Source of the DNA: Atrichornis clamosus
Taxonomy: Eukaryota; Chordata; Aves; Passeriformes; Menuridae
Length of the DNA stretch: 64,000 nucleotides
Reading direction: 5' to 3'
NCBI GenBank assembly: GCA_013400975.1
Contig: WBMZ01011562.1
Span: forward strand, 19,784-83,783
The notes under the pieces are model-generated. The model did not search any database. It worked only from the letters and a program-made list of their open reading frames with translations, and was not told the DNA's origin. Below, piece by piece: positions 45,313 to 57,094 of this stretch. The stretch's first letter is position 1; each line of letters begins with the position of its first letter. The translations under genes and the position numbers were made by a program.

Positions 45313-48300
45313 CTTACTCCTTTTTTTTTTTTTAATCTCTCCATTCTGCTCCTTTCCAAGGGAGATGTTGTGCCCAAATCTTCTGCCTGGGGACTCTCTT
45401 CATGGGTACTGTGGGTGTCTGTTCCTATTAGAAATGGTGCAACAAATCCAAATTATGTGCAGCACTTCATCAACTCTGGGCTGGAGCAGGAGCCTGCTTT
45501 TGTTTTTTCCATTGCTTTTTGATTTTTTAATTTGTTTTGGTGAGATGAAATGTAGAAAGAAGAAAGTGATCCTAAAGGAATTATGACTCATGGAGATTAG
45601 ATAAATAAGACAACTATAAAAGCCATGCTAAAAAGCAGTTTTGCATACAAGTCCTAAAAACTGTCTGGTGGTTTGTAATTCCATCATGTGAAGGCAAAGC
45701 TGTTTCTGAGACAAAGATTTGGGTAATAAGTATGCACTTGAATTTTAGTTAAGAAAATAATATGTCCTGAGGGTACATATTCTTGCAATCATTTCACATG
45801 CATGCCGTGTTCCTTCAGAGACGAGGAACTGCTGTTATGTGACAGCTGACTCCATAAACTCGGAAAATTAATAAGATGTTCTCAGAGCACGAGGTTTATT
45901 GGGTGGGCCAGACTGCTGGGCCGAGGGGTGATGCTGGAGGAGGCGGGGGGCAGAGCTGTGCCCAGATCCATCGGGAACGCCGAGCGAGCGCCCCGGATGC
46001 ACAGCCAGCGCCCACCAAGCACATGGCTTGGGAAAACTGGGACTTTGATAAAAGGGAGAATGATGGATCCTCAGGGAAATCACACAAGCAATTTGTTCAC
46101 CAGTTTTGTTGCTGAGCTTTTGTCCAAAAAAAAAAAAAAATTATAATTTTTGAGCTCTGCTTAGCAAATGCTTTTGTTATTCCAGTAATGGTTTTTGTGG
46201 GAATTGCACAAAAATCAAGTGACAGGAGTTAAATGGCAACTTGAGAGCTGGTGGTTATTGCCTCAGAAGGGAAAGTGGTCTCAGGTGATCCCTCTCCTTC
46301 GGAAAACTCTGCTGTTGGCTGCATTTGAGCCATGGCTGAATAAAACGTTTTGGATTAATCGAAGCACAAGCCTCCCCCCAGGACCCCTGGTCGGGGGGAC
46401 CTGCGGGAGTTCTGCCAGGGGTGTGCTCCGCCCTGGCCAGGAGGAGGGGGAGCGGCACAGTGCCCAGGCTGTGGGACCCCCCCAGCGCACCCGAAGCCCA
46501 GCAGCAGGGTCGTGTCCCCGTGTCCCCGAGGGGTCCTCCTGCAGCGGGGCAGGGGAGGGAGCCTCTGAGGGGACTCAGCCCCGACGCTGCCCTGGACGCG
46601 GGGGACACCAGGACCCGACCGTCCCGTCCCGGCTCGGCACTGGAGCTTGGGTGGCAGCACATGGGGAGCAAAGCCATGAACTGGGCTGGCCCCCGAGCCC
46701 TGGGCTGCGTCCCCCTGCGCCGCTGGGGAGGTGACCAGGGGGGCAGAGCTGGGCAAGAGCCCTGAAAACAGAGACACGCCCAGCCGCGGGCTGTGTTTGT
46801 GGCTTTTCTCCAGGAGCACTTGCCGGTTGGACACGAGAATCTGCTGCAGCAGGAAAAGCAATACGATTTCCATGCCCTCGGCTACAGCCCCTGGGCCGGC
46901 CCGGAGGGGCCGAGCCCCATCGCTCACGGGTGGTGCTGCATTGCAGGTGGGGGGGACAACCTGGCTGGAGGGGACAGCCCGTGCTGGAGAGAAAAGGGCT
47001 GACAAAAACCCAGCCCAGATCATCCTGGAAGAGATTTCCAAAGGCAGGAGCTGCTGGCCTGAGTCTGCAATTACCGGGAGGGCAAAGGGTTAAAGATTAG
47101 CGGCTGCTGACGAGGTACCTCTAAGCAGCTTCCCGGCCCTCTGCCCCAGCTTGTGCCTTGCATAGGTGACCTCTTCTCCTGAGCCTGGATTTAATTATTA
47201 GTGCACCAAAACCTGTGCTGACTCAGGGGCGGAATTCCCAGGGAAGCTGCTCTGCGGCCACGGGCTGGGGGAGCTGGGGAAGCTCCTGCTGGCAGGTGCC
47301 CTTGGGGCGAGGGCAGGGTGGGGGGGTTCTGGCCCCAAATTAGCTTGTATTGAGTTACCAAGTGAACGCGAAATGTGTGCTCTCTCTTCTCCTTCCTCCG
47401 ATGTGTGACGTGCCTTGGGCTCTGGGGAACACCTGCCCGCCCACGGTGTGCGTTGGGCAGAGCCGCACAGGGGCACTGGGGTCATTTCCCCACGTTTGTT
47501 CCCACGCTTTCACACCTCCTCCCTTTCTGCACTGCTCTCCGCTGCTCTGCAGCTGCAGGTTAGGTCTGGAATACAGAGCAGTGCCTTTACAGCAGGCCAG
47601 ATGTGTTCTCTTTGTTCTCTTTGTTACCCTGCAGCTGGCAGGGAGTGGGAGCCCTTGTCCCCTGAAGTGATGGACAAAACAGGCACTAACTCTGCGTCTG
47701 CTTGGTGTGGAGAGCAGAACCCTGCAAGCCCCATTTCCTGGAGCACGTGACTCCTCTTCAGGCAAATTTTTGAGTCTTTATTATACTCTGATTCTGATTA
47801 TCAAAGAGAAGAATCCATGGAAGGCTTAAATAAACCAGTTGCCTGCTCTTTGCTCCGTGTACTCACTGCTGTGCACACCACAGACACTTCAGTGATGTGA
47901 GGTGTCTCTCAAGCCTGGGGCACGATCCCTCCTCTCTGGGCCTCTCTGCATGTCTAGGGCTGAATCTTCAAAAAATAGATTGATGTGTTAAAATAGCCAC
48001 TGTTTCAAATACAAACACATTTAGCAATAAAATTAAAGTGGTCACTGAAAATCTTGATGGGTTTGGGGCATTCTGTCCAGATTTCTAGCACTTCTCACTG
48101 TTCTAAACTCCACTCTGCTTCCAATTCAAGGGTCGGTAATGCCTTTTCCGCCCAAGGAATTTTCAGCCCTTTGGAGGATGGATGCAGGAAAACACCAGCA
48201 CAGAGTGGGATGGGAATACAGAAAATCATGCTGCAAACTGCTGCAGCTTTCCATGAGAGCCAGGACAGAAAGGATGGGGTGGAACAGGACAGGATGGAGC

Positions 48301-48362
48301 CTGGAGAGCTGCAGGTGCTGCACTGGAGAGGGAGGCTCAGCACTACCTGCACCCATCCCTGG
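45313..48362. other. Unique interval, ~3 kb
   Basis: T13 at 45321-45333 and A15 at 46126-46140. 46370-46950 is strongly GC-rich with long opposing frames but no domain. The remainder is mixed. No gene recognised. Confidence 0.5.
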
Positions 48363-48462
48363 GTGCTGGGTACCCCTCCCTGAGGGCTGGGTACCCCTCC
48401 CTAGGTGCTGGGTATGCCTCGTGTGAGGATGGGTGCCCCTCCTGGGGTGCTGGGTGCCCCCT
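48363..48462. repeat. Degenerate ~21-bp tandem repeat, ~5 copies
   Basis: Repeats of GTGCTGGGTACCCCTCCCT with variants GGGCTGGGT, GTGCTGGGTATGCCT and GATGGGTGCCCCTCC. The first two or three units are regular, the rest drift in length (18-23 bp). Confidence 0.85.
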
Positions 48463-48594
48463 GTGTTTCCTGTGGGCAGCCACGGAACCATTTTTTAACT
48501 GAATCTCATTTTTCCCCTTTAGCAACACATTTTAGTTGTATTGTGATTTGGCTGATTTTATAGCTGACACCATGCCAAGGACCAGCTAGGTAGC
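48463..48594. other. Short unique spacer
   Basis: AT-rich spacer between the tandem repeat and the CR1. Nothing recognised. Confidence 0.5.
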
Positions 48595-48753
48595 CACAGA
48601 ATCTCTTCACAGAATCATGGAATCATGGAATCCCAGGTGGGAAGGCACCTCAAGGGTCATCTGGTCCAACCTTTCTTGGCCCAAGCGCGGTGTGGACAGG
48701 ATGGCCCAGCACCCTGTCCAGCTGCAGCCCAAAAGGGCCCAAATCCACAGACA
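48595..48753 (-). mobile_element. CR1 LINE 3' end (TTTCTTGGC type)
   Basis: Repeated inverted tail (CACAGAATCTC, CACAGAATCATGGAATCATG), then GTGGGAAGGCACCTCAAGGG, CCAACCTTTCTTGGCC, GGATGGCCCAGCACCCTGTC and CAGCTGCAGCCCAAAAGGG. A fourth 3'-end type in this window. Confidence 0.85.
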
Positions 48754-49710
48754 TTTTTCAGACTATTCATGCACTATTTTGGAATGGCCTGCACGAGCTG
48801 ATGAATTTCTGTAATGAATTTCCACGGTGAATTTCTGAATTCCTCTCAGAGCCGGTGGTGATGAGCCCAGCCAAAGTGAGCAGCGTTCCTTTCCCGTGTG
48901 GTGAAGACCACAACCTAAAGCCCAGCGGTGCCTGTCAGTAACATTCCCAGGGCGGCAGCACCTGTCTGGCAGCTGGACCTGTCAGTGTGAGGGTGGTGCT
49001 GCCTGCCGGTCACCCACAGCTGTGCCACCGGCTCGGGGCGCTGGCCGCGGGAGCTTGCCCCGGTCTGGGAGGTGGCTCAGGGCTGGAGCAGGGCTCGGGC
49101 TCACGGCAGGGCTCAGCCTGATCAGGATGCAGCTGGTGCCTCGTGCCGTGGGGGAGGCTCATCTCCAGCCAGCCATCCCTCGGTGACTGCAGCAGACAAA
49201 GATCAGACCAGGAGGAGAGGTTTGCAAGCAACATGTGCCCTCCAGGTCACCCTCCGGACCGCTAGGAAATATTTATCCATCATCTGTATCACAGAAAGGG
49301 GATGCTGCTGCCATGAATATTTGTAAACTGTCATTTAAGGCAGGCTCCTACCTTCCCTGAGGTGACGGGTATCACCATGAAGAGAATATATCAGATTCAC
49401 ACTTCTAACTCACCATTACTCATCTTCCTTTCTAATTCCAAACCCCACGTCCTGATTTGAAAAATGGAAAAGTCAACAGGGCTGCAGTGTCCACCTGCTG
49501 CTGCTCCTTTCCTTTAGCACCTCTCATGTGGAGACTCGGATTTTCAGCTGAATTACAGCTCATCAGGTGTGGGTGTGCAACAACTTCATTTATCTATCTC
49601 AATTTCTCAGAAGCCAGCAGTACATAAATTGGAATAACAGGCCATCCACAAATCCCTGTGTTAGCCACAGTATCTCAGTGGTTGCTGCAAACCTCTGAAG
49701 TGTTCCTGGG
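48754..49710. other. Unique interval, no gene recognised
   Basis: GC-rich at 48940-49150, AT-richer after. No feature recognised. Confidence 0.5.
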
Positions 49711-49752
49711 ATCACAGGATGTCCTGAGTAGGAAGGGACCCGCCAGGATCGT
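49711..49752 (-). mobile_element. CR1 LINE extreme 3' end
   Basis: ATCACAGGATGTCCTGAGTA followed by GGAAGGGACCCGCCAGGATC: the terminus of the same type as 821-1066. Only ~42 bp remain before a second CR1 of another type begins. Confidence 0.75.
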
Positions 49753-49756
49753 AAAA

Positions 49757-49998
49757 CAGAATCACAGAGTCATTTAGATTGGAAAAGCCCTCGGAGCCCA
49801 TCGAGTCCAGCCCTTCCCAGCACGGCCAATCCCCCCACTGACCCCCGTCCCCAGGTGCCACAACCACACAGCTTTTAAATCCCTGCAGGGACAGGGACTC
49901 CACCCCCGCCCTGGGCAGCTGTGCCAGGGCTGGACAAGCCTTGCCATGAAGAAATTTAACTGGTACCCAATGTAAACCTCCCGGCACAGCTTGCAGCC
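49757..49998 (-). mobile_element. CR1 LINE 3' region (type of 23990-24542)
   Basis: CAGAATCACAGAGTCATTTA, GATTGGAAAAGCCC, CCATCGAGTCCAGCCC, CCACACAGCTTTTAAATCCC, CTGTGCCAGGGCTGGACAAG and GTACCCAATGTAAACCTCC. Its 3' terminus abuts the 49711-49752 fragment. Confidence 0.93.
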
Positions 49999-51993
49999 AG
50001 CACAGCTTGCAGAACGTAAGATTTTTAGCTAAATGCAATGCTGAGGAACCTCACTCTGTATTTATTTCCTGTGACCCCCCACTCTTGGCTGCTTCTCTTC
50101 TATGCAGTGACACATTTCCATGGTTTCCCATGGAGCAGAGCATTAGCCAGACCCTGTCCTGGATCTTGCTGGCAGAGGCCTGGGTGGGCTCATCACAACT
50201 GATGCTTGGAAACCAGAGGGATTTGGGCTTTCTGTTTGTATGTGCACATTACTCCTGGTCCCAGGACAAGGGCTGAGCTCCATAAAGCAGATACTCAGGT
50301 ATGAGCACTCTCTTTCCCAAGGTCAACACTCGCAGCCTGTAGATGTATTTTTAAACCCATATTTCCCTGGTTTTATTGCTCCTCCTTCTTCACTCAGAGT
50401 TCCTGGCACCAATGATGAAATAAAGTCCTGGAGCAGAACTCTAAAATACTAATATATATGTGTGTGTATATATATATATATATTTATTTCAAAACCTGTG
50501 GTCTGTATATTTTCTTCATCTATAAACTTAAGGAGAACTGAACAATGCAATAACCCTGCCACAGAAATATATTTTTTAAAGTATCAAATGTTGGTCCATC
50601 CAATTATTTATCTGCTACCTAATCTTGCATTACTTCACACCCCTGAAGATGCAGAACTGCTCATTATTTACATATTTTTCTTTCCATCTTCTATTAATAC
50701 ACCTCTGCAAGGGAAATGTATCACAAGAGAAACGGAGCAACCTGTGAAAGCTTTAACATCTGCCCCAGCAAACTTCCCATCACACCCAGCAGCTGTTCCA
50801 CCAGTGTAAGGACACAAAGGAATCTGCGGGGTATTGTCCTATTTGAATTTTAATATCTTTTCATTTCTTGTTTCTCCCTTGTTTGCTTGTTTTTGAGAGA
50901 GTCGGCAGCACACGGACACGGGGTTGTAAATGAGAAAGTGAAAGATTTGTCAATACTCGCACTCTCAGGGGACTGAGGTTCTTTCATTTTAATTACACTT
51001 AAGTCAGACTCCCCACACACCCCGTGCTGGATGTTTTTCTCTTCCTAATATTATATGGGGAAAAATGCAGCAGCATCTGGTGCCTTCCTGACAGCTTCAA
51101 TTGATTGTAGCGGGAATGAGAAGCAGGGCTGGTCTGGAACAAGCTTTCATTGATTGCTGGAGTGGCATTGACTGCATGGGGAATTTGAAACAACAGCAGG
51201 TTCAGGAGCCAGAGCCAAAAAAGTAAAAAGAAGCTGATGTTGGAGTTTCCAAAAGGTCTTGTCCCAGGTTTGCATTTTACCAGATTTCAGTGGTGCAGCA
51301 GCAGCGGTGGACGGGATTTTTATTGTTCCTTTTATTTTAAATTACATTTTAAAATTGAAGTAAAATTACAACCAAGTTTGCCAAATTTACCAACAAAATT
51401 GACATGTGATAAAAGGGTTCATTTTTTTCTCAGAAATGCATGCCCCTCTGACCACGGTGATTAGATAAAGGACTTTATCTTCCCTACTGTCTGTGCTGGC
51501 TAAACCCTCAGAGCATGTGAATGAATCAAGAAGCTGAAAGTCTATTGTGTGATTTTATCGCTAAGTTCCTACTGTGCATCAAGTATCAATATATACCCTG
51601 TGTATCGAGGGTCTAGCGTGTGGTTTTATCACCGAGCCATGGGGATCTGTCGGGAGCTCTTTTCTGTGCCCGGAAGTTTGACAGAAGTGAAGGGAGCCGT
51701 CGGAGTTCTCTGTTCGTAGGGACCTGAGCCGCGGCTGTGTGACCACACCTGTGGGGGGCGCAGCTGAAGGGAACCCTCACGTGGCTGCAGCCTTGTGGGG
51801 AGGCTCACTGCCCCCCCTTCCCCTGCCCCCTGCCCTCCCTGACCCCCGGCACCCCTCGAACTCCTCGGACCCCCCTCCCTGGGGAGCAGCAATGCCACCC
51901 TTTCGAATGTTCCCACTCCTCTACTCAGTCCCAAAAGGTGCTTTTGGGGATCCTCACGGCAGTTTTTACTGGTGAAGAACAAGGGCCTGGAGT
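49999..51993. other. Unique interval, no gene recognised
   Basis: Largely AT-rich. 51740-51880 is C-rich (minus-strand G-runs). It includes the TG/TA microsatellite at 50451-50483. Confidence 0.5.
50451..50483. repeat. Compound TA/TG/TA microsatellite
   Basis: ATATATATG, then TGTGTG, then about eight TA dinucleotides. Low-complexity and likely length-variable. Confidence 0.95.
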
Positions 51994-52261
51994 GCCAGGA
52001 CAAGGGGCAATGGCTTCCCACTGCCAGAGGGCAGGGTTAGATGGGATATTGGGAAGGAAGTCCTGGATATGAGGGTGGGGAGGCCCTGGCTCAGGGTGCC
52101 CAGAGCAGCTGTGGCTGCCCCTGGATCCCTGGGAGTGTCCCAGGCCAGGCTGGACGGGGCTTGGAGCACCCTGGGATAGTGGGAGGTGTTCCTGCCCATG
52201 GCAGGGGTGGCACTGGGTGGGATTGAAGGTCCCTTCCAACCCAAACTATCCTGGAATTCTA
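51994..52261 (+). mobile_element. CR1 LINE 3' region, near intact
   Basis: GCCAGGACAAGGGGCAATGG, GGGTTAGATGGGATATTGGG, GGGGAGGCCCTGGCTCAGGG, CCCCTGGATCCCTGGGAGTG, GGCACTGGGTGGGATTGAAG, CCCTTCCAACCCAAAC and a short tail. The plus-strand counterpart of 40925-41207. Confidence 0.96.
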
Positions 52262-53891
52262 AAGGAAGGGTCAGCTCAGACCTGGGACTGTCCTGGGCTC
52301 TGGTCAGGCCAGTGACACTGCACAGTTCCTGAATCCTGAACATCTCTGTGGACCTGGAACTTTGGCTGCCTCCTCGGAGGTGCTGAACAACCTTCACAAG
52401 CTGGCTGGTGAACCCCAGGCCCTGGGGGAGGAGGATGGCTGATTAAGGTTTGTGATCTTGGCTGTAAGTAGCGGTGATAGCAGCTCGAATAGATGTTGTG
52501 CATTTTTATTATACCATTTTCTGAAGTAGCACTATTAAAAATATGACATCCATTGTACATTCCAGCAGAAGATGTGTGTGCTATTGATTTCCTTGTGCTT
52601 ACCTTAGAACTGTTTATTCTGTGTTATCTTGTCAATGAAAATGAAGATACAGAGAATCCAATGCGATTCTTTACTGCAGTGAAAAATACCCCTCATCCTT
52701 TGAACCATCACAGACTGACATTCCACATCCCAATATTCTTATCTTGCTTCGAGTCTGAAATGTATTAGTGTGGGATAATAATGACTTATTTTTTCACAGG
52801 ATACACATAAAAGGAAATGTATAAGCAACTTTCACTTCATTATCACTCGGCTATTTCAGCTGTGAATGGTCCATAGCTAAAAGAAAACAAGACTTTAGAA
52901 ACAATCATTTTAATTTCTGTGCTGCTTTTTTCCCCCCAGTTTTATGCTTCTTCCACTCATTAAAAACACCACTTCTCATTTTCTAACGAGAGAGATGCAC
53001 TAATATTTTATGTTTGTCTCTGCACTAAGCAAAGCATTGCCTGGCATTACCCTGGCGGGGCAAGGGACCTCTGCAATGTCCTCCCTGTTCTGCTTTGACA
53101 CAGCCCCGGCACCAACGCGGCTTTTGGAGATGCCTTTGGGATGTTCTTCTGCAGGTGGCTCAGTGGGAATGACCCCACCACTGCTTGTGGCTGAGCACAG
53201 GGACTGGAGCAACCAAGAGGCCCAAAATCACCCAGACACAGGGACAGGGATGTGTCCTGTGACGTGCTCCAGGTCCTGGAGGGGTGACCGCGGGGTCTCC
53301 GACCACACTGGGGTTTGTCACGGTTTTGTTTGCCAAGAGCTGGGCACAGCCAGTGCTCCGGCCTGGATAACCATCCTTTCAAGTTCCTGATTAAACACTG
53401 CCCTCTCCCCAGAGTTAGGTTAAATAAATTTGTCAGCTCACGAAAGAGCCTTTTCCCGGTTTATTCTCATGTAAATACCAAGCCATTGGCTCTCTGCTGC
53501 GGGAATATCCAGTGCCTGGCTAAGGGCTCCTTGGTCCCGTCCCTCCCCGGGCTGCCTGGCCCCGGCGGCGGAGGGGTCGGCAGGGCAGGAGAGCTCCCGC
53601 CTGGCAACCACGGCTTCTGAGGGGAGGGCTGGGTGTGTGGAAGATCCTGCCCAAGGAAGAGACCTGGGAATCTCTCTCCCGGTTTAACCATTGAAGTTGT
53701 TTGCCTCGTTATTCAGTGAGGCATTTGCATGTGCGAGTCCCTCAGTGCTGCCCGCACTCCTAAACACCACTCACATGGCCAGTATCTGACAGTTATGGTT
53801 ATTTCCTGTCCTTCTTCCTCTTTCCAATGTCTGAATTCCACCTGACCAGCTCATTTTCAACTATCTGTGGCAGGTTCTTGAAAACCTTTTG
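52262..53891. other. Unique interval with TAAT-rich block
   Basis: 52480-52900 is AT-rich, repeat-free and rich in TTAT/TAAT words, with a conserved-looking texture. 53040-53640 is GC-rich. No gene recognised. Confidence 0.5.
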
Positions 53892-53986
53892 TGTCCATGG
53901 CTTGGCAGTGCTGGGTTTCTGGTTGGAGTCAGTGGTCTAGAGAGCTTTTCCAAGCTCAGTGATCCTGTGGTTCTGTGATTCTATTC
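53892..53986 (+). mobile_element. CR1 LINE extreme 3' end
   Basis: CTTGGCAGTGCTGGGTTTCT, GGTTGGAGTCAGTGGTCTAG, AGAGCTTTTCCAAGCTCAGT and the tail TGTGGTTCTGTGATTCTATT. The type of 23990-24542. Confidence 0.87.
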
Positions 53987-54603
53987 CCGGCTGAGGAGCA
54001 GGGCGGGATGGGCTGTAGGAACTGGGGCCAGGTCCTTGCGAGGTCTGGGATTTGGCTGTGACAAACACAAGAGGGGAGATGGATGAGGTTGCTCTGCCAA
54101 AATGAGGCCGTGTGGAGGCAGATCCTTGAGGTGGGACAAAGCCTTTTATCCTGCCAAGGTCCTCCCTTGCCCGACGGCTCAGGTGTAAAACTCCTCCCCG
54201 CCGAGGGAGGGATGGGCACGTTTGCAGGTAGGGCTGAAGGTTTTCATCCCTTCTGGCACAACTGGCTCAACTACACTGATGTGAGAGGCAGCTGCCGTGG
54301 CTTAGAAGTGTCAAAAACCACCCAGGACCCCCAAAATGCCCCCAGACTCTTTTGGGTTGAAACACTTGGCCCCTGGGGGCTGTCCCTGGACCTTTGTGGG
54401 GACCCCTAGGATGACATCACAGTGGAGACAGCAGTGCTGATCAGCCACTGCCTCTGAAAGCAGGGAGGGCTGAAGGGAAGGTAGAGGAGGTGTAGCAACA
54501 CCCTTTAGCATCATCCCACCCTTTGGGTTTGGAAGATATTTAGAATTTTGGTTATTTTTCATTTTACAGGGATTTTTTGCAAATTCTTTTGCTCTTATCC
54601 CTT
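53987..54603. other. Unique interval, no gene recognised
   Basis: Mixed single-copy sequence between two CR1 ends on the same strand. Nothing recognised. Confidence 0.5.
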
Positions 54604-54752
54604 GAAGAGTCCAAGGCCAGGTTGGACGGGGCTTGGAGCACCCTGGGATAGTGGGAGGTGTCCCTGCCCATGGCAGGGGTGGGATGGGATGGGATGGGAT
54701 TTAAGGTCCCTTCCAACACAAACCAGTCTGTGATTCTAAGATTCTATGATTA
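54604..54752 (+). mobile_element. CR1 LINE 3' end
   Basis: GAAGAGTCCAAGGCCAGG, GGGGCTTGGAGCACCCTGGG, GTGTCCCTGCCCATGGCAGG, TTTAAGGTCCCTTCCAACAC and the tail TGTGATTCTAAGATTCTATG. It holds the GGGAT array listed next. Confidence 0.95.
54676..54700 (+). repeat. (GGGAT)4 array born inside a CR1
   Basis: Four GGGAT units after GGGGT. At the same place, the copies at 51994-52261 and 61981-62118 read GGGGTGGCACTGGGTGGGAT, so the array expanded from the element's single GGGAT. Five neighbouring G-runs make it a quadruplex candidate. Confidence 0.9.
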
Positions 54753-57016
54753 AAAGCCTGACAGTTGCACATCTGGCTTGGGAAGTTCTGGCATAGAATT
54801 CTCAAAATACGACAGAAAAGATTTTTGTTAGTGTCTCAGTTTGAGCCTGGCCGGATGCCAGGCACCCATGGAAGCCCAGGACAGTCAGATTTTAAATGTG
54901 GCCCCTGCCAGAGGTGATAGAAGAAGCAATCCTGCGTGAGAACCCAGCCCTGTGACATTTCCAGTTGGAGTCAGACACCAAGGACTCTTCACTTTCCCCT
55001 TCCAGACTTGACTCTTCCATTCCCATGCTCACTTTTTTTAGTGTTTGGCCATTGTGTGCAGCAGCTGAGCAAGCACGAAGAATTTCTTAGTAAGATACTG
55101 TAGGAAATTATTGATTTCCTTTGCAGAGGAGTTCAGCTTATTTTAGTGAGCTTCTGGGTCGTTTGGAAAATAAAGTTCTGGGCAAATGACTCGTCAGAAG
55201 GACTGATGAGGATTGTGAAGCTGTAAAGCACAGCAGCTCCTGTTCTCAGGCAACTGAAGGTGAGAAAAATTTCTCATATGCCTCACAGTTATTAAAATAT
55301 CAAGTATCCTTCTCTGCCAATTATGTAACCCCTGTGCCACAAGGGCAAATTATTTTAATTATAGGATTGCTGCACATTCAGAGAATATAATTTCTTTTGA
55401 AAAGAAAATAAGCTGAAATTCAGGCTTTACAGAGGAAAAAAAAAGGTTAATTGCTCTGAGCTAGAGACTTGTGCTGAGGGAGGTGGGATGCTCAGAGAAA
55501 ATTCAGCAGGTCTGGCAAGAAACCCCAAATTCCAGTTAAATACAGGTTAGGTTGAATCACTGCTGGCTTCATACAGTTATACTACATTACTGAGAGAAAA
55601 GGGTCATTAGTGGCTGTAGCGCAAACGATGGCAGCAGAGGAAGGGAAAAGAACATTTCTGCAGCTGGAACAGAGATGAGAAATGTCCCCTGTACCTGAGG
55701 GCAGGCAGTGCCAAGGTCGTGGTGCCCCAGTCCCTGAGCTGATCACGGCACCCAGCCTGGGTCAGGGTTCATTTCATATTCTGGGGCTTTGGAGCTACTT
55801 ATCCAGCCCAGGGGTGCAGGGACGTGCTGGTCGGACACCTCCAGGTCGATTTGATGAGAGCCAGGAGGAGCCCACCCGCACAGGCTGGTGCTGGGGGAGT
55901 GACCCTGCTGCAGGAGGGGGATGGAGAAGGAAGGGAGCAGCCAAGAGAAGCCTGGCTTCCAGCTCCCTCCCGGGGGCTGCGGGTGACCGTGGCCGGCTGA
56001 GGGTGGTGGCGCCGGTGATGTCACTGCAAACCTTCCTTTGGCTTTGGAAAGTGATCTCCCAAGGACACGCTGGGCCGTGGGACGAGCAGAGAGGACTAAG
56101 AGAATCAAGAGCAATTTGAAGAGGGCAAACCCAGGAAGGCCTCACAGACACAATCAAACGTACGGGGCTGACCCCACGTGTTGTCTCTTTGGAGTCTGAA
56201 TTCGACTGTCACAGCGCCGGCTCTGGCACCAGGGCCTGAGGCTGTGCCCCTGCCAGAGGCTGGCACGGGGTCACGGGCAGGAGCAGCCCTTGGACCTCAG
56301 GTACTGCAGACAGATGGATATTGGGACCTGGCAGGATTCACACTGGAAAGTCTCAAAGGTGCTCACTGTCCCCTTTCATGTGAGCAAATATCCTTGTCAG
56401 ACAATGGATCCTTTATAACCCATCTCCTTTGCCACAGAGGGGGAATAAGAATTGTATGGAAATGTTATCCAGATATGCTGAATGAAGCTAAGAGAGTTTT
56501 GCAGATACATTGAAACCTTTCTCCTTCAGACGATGAATCACAGTTTAACCAGAAGAGAGGATTAAGCTAATATCTTTTGGACCAGTAATGTGCTTCAAAG
56601 GGCACACAAGCCACCGAGGTCCCCAGTGACTCTTTGTCTTACTTTTATTAAATACTTCATCACTCTAGAAAACACCTCAGAGCTTGTTACAGCTGAAGGC
56701 AGCTTTAAAATATGATAATATAATGCACCACAATGACATATCCATTTCACATCTCTCCATTCAGGCTGCAGAACAAGGACACTCATAACTGATGTGTTTA
56801 GGTGTCTGGGAACTGCTCCTCACTCCTAATCCATTTGGCTGTTCCCGTGATGAGTCCCTTTAGAAGGAAGTTTTACATGGCACTCGGTATTCTAGGAGTG
56901 CTTTTTCCTTTCCAAGTAAATAATTTGCAAATATTGCCCAATTTTTGTTGGAGCAGTGTATCCTGTGCACAGGAAAATGGTGGGCTGTAGTCTGATCACA
57001 GAAGGGGGAAGAGACC
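54753..57016. other. Unique interval, ~2.3 kb
   Basis: AT-rich to 55650 (A-run at 55434-55444), GC-rich at 55680-56340, AT-rich after. No repeat or gene recognised. Confidence 0.5.
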
Positions 57017-57094
57017 CCCTTCCATGGACAGGGACACCTTCCCCTAGAGCCGGTGGCTCCAAGTCCAGTCCAGCCTGGCCTGGAACATTTTCAC
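57017..57094 (-). mobile_element. CR1 LINE remnant
   Basis: CCTTCCATGGACAGGGACAC, CTTCCCCTAGAGCC, GCTCCAAGTCCAGTCCAGCC, TGGCCTGGAACA. Short and diverged, with the 3' terminus lost. Confidence 0.75.

Noticed and set aside
46126..46140. A15 run as the tail of a processed pseudogene
   Set aside because: No AATAAA in the 30 bp upstream, no recognisable parent gene, no target-site duplication seen; retrocopies are also rare in birds.
46195..47041. ORFs of 179 and 228 codons on opposite strands
   Set aside because: GC-rich DNA with few stops. Mutual overlap on opposite strands and no family match.
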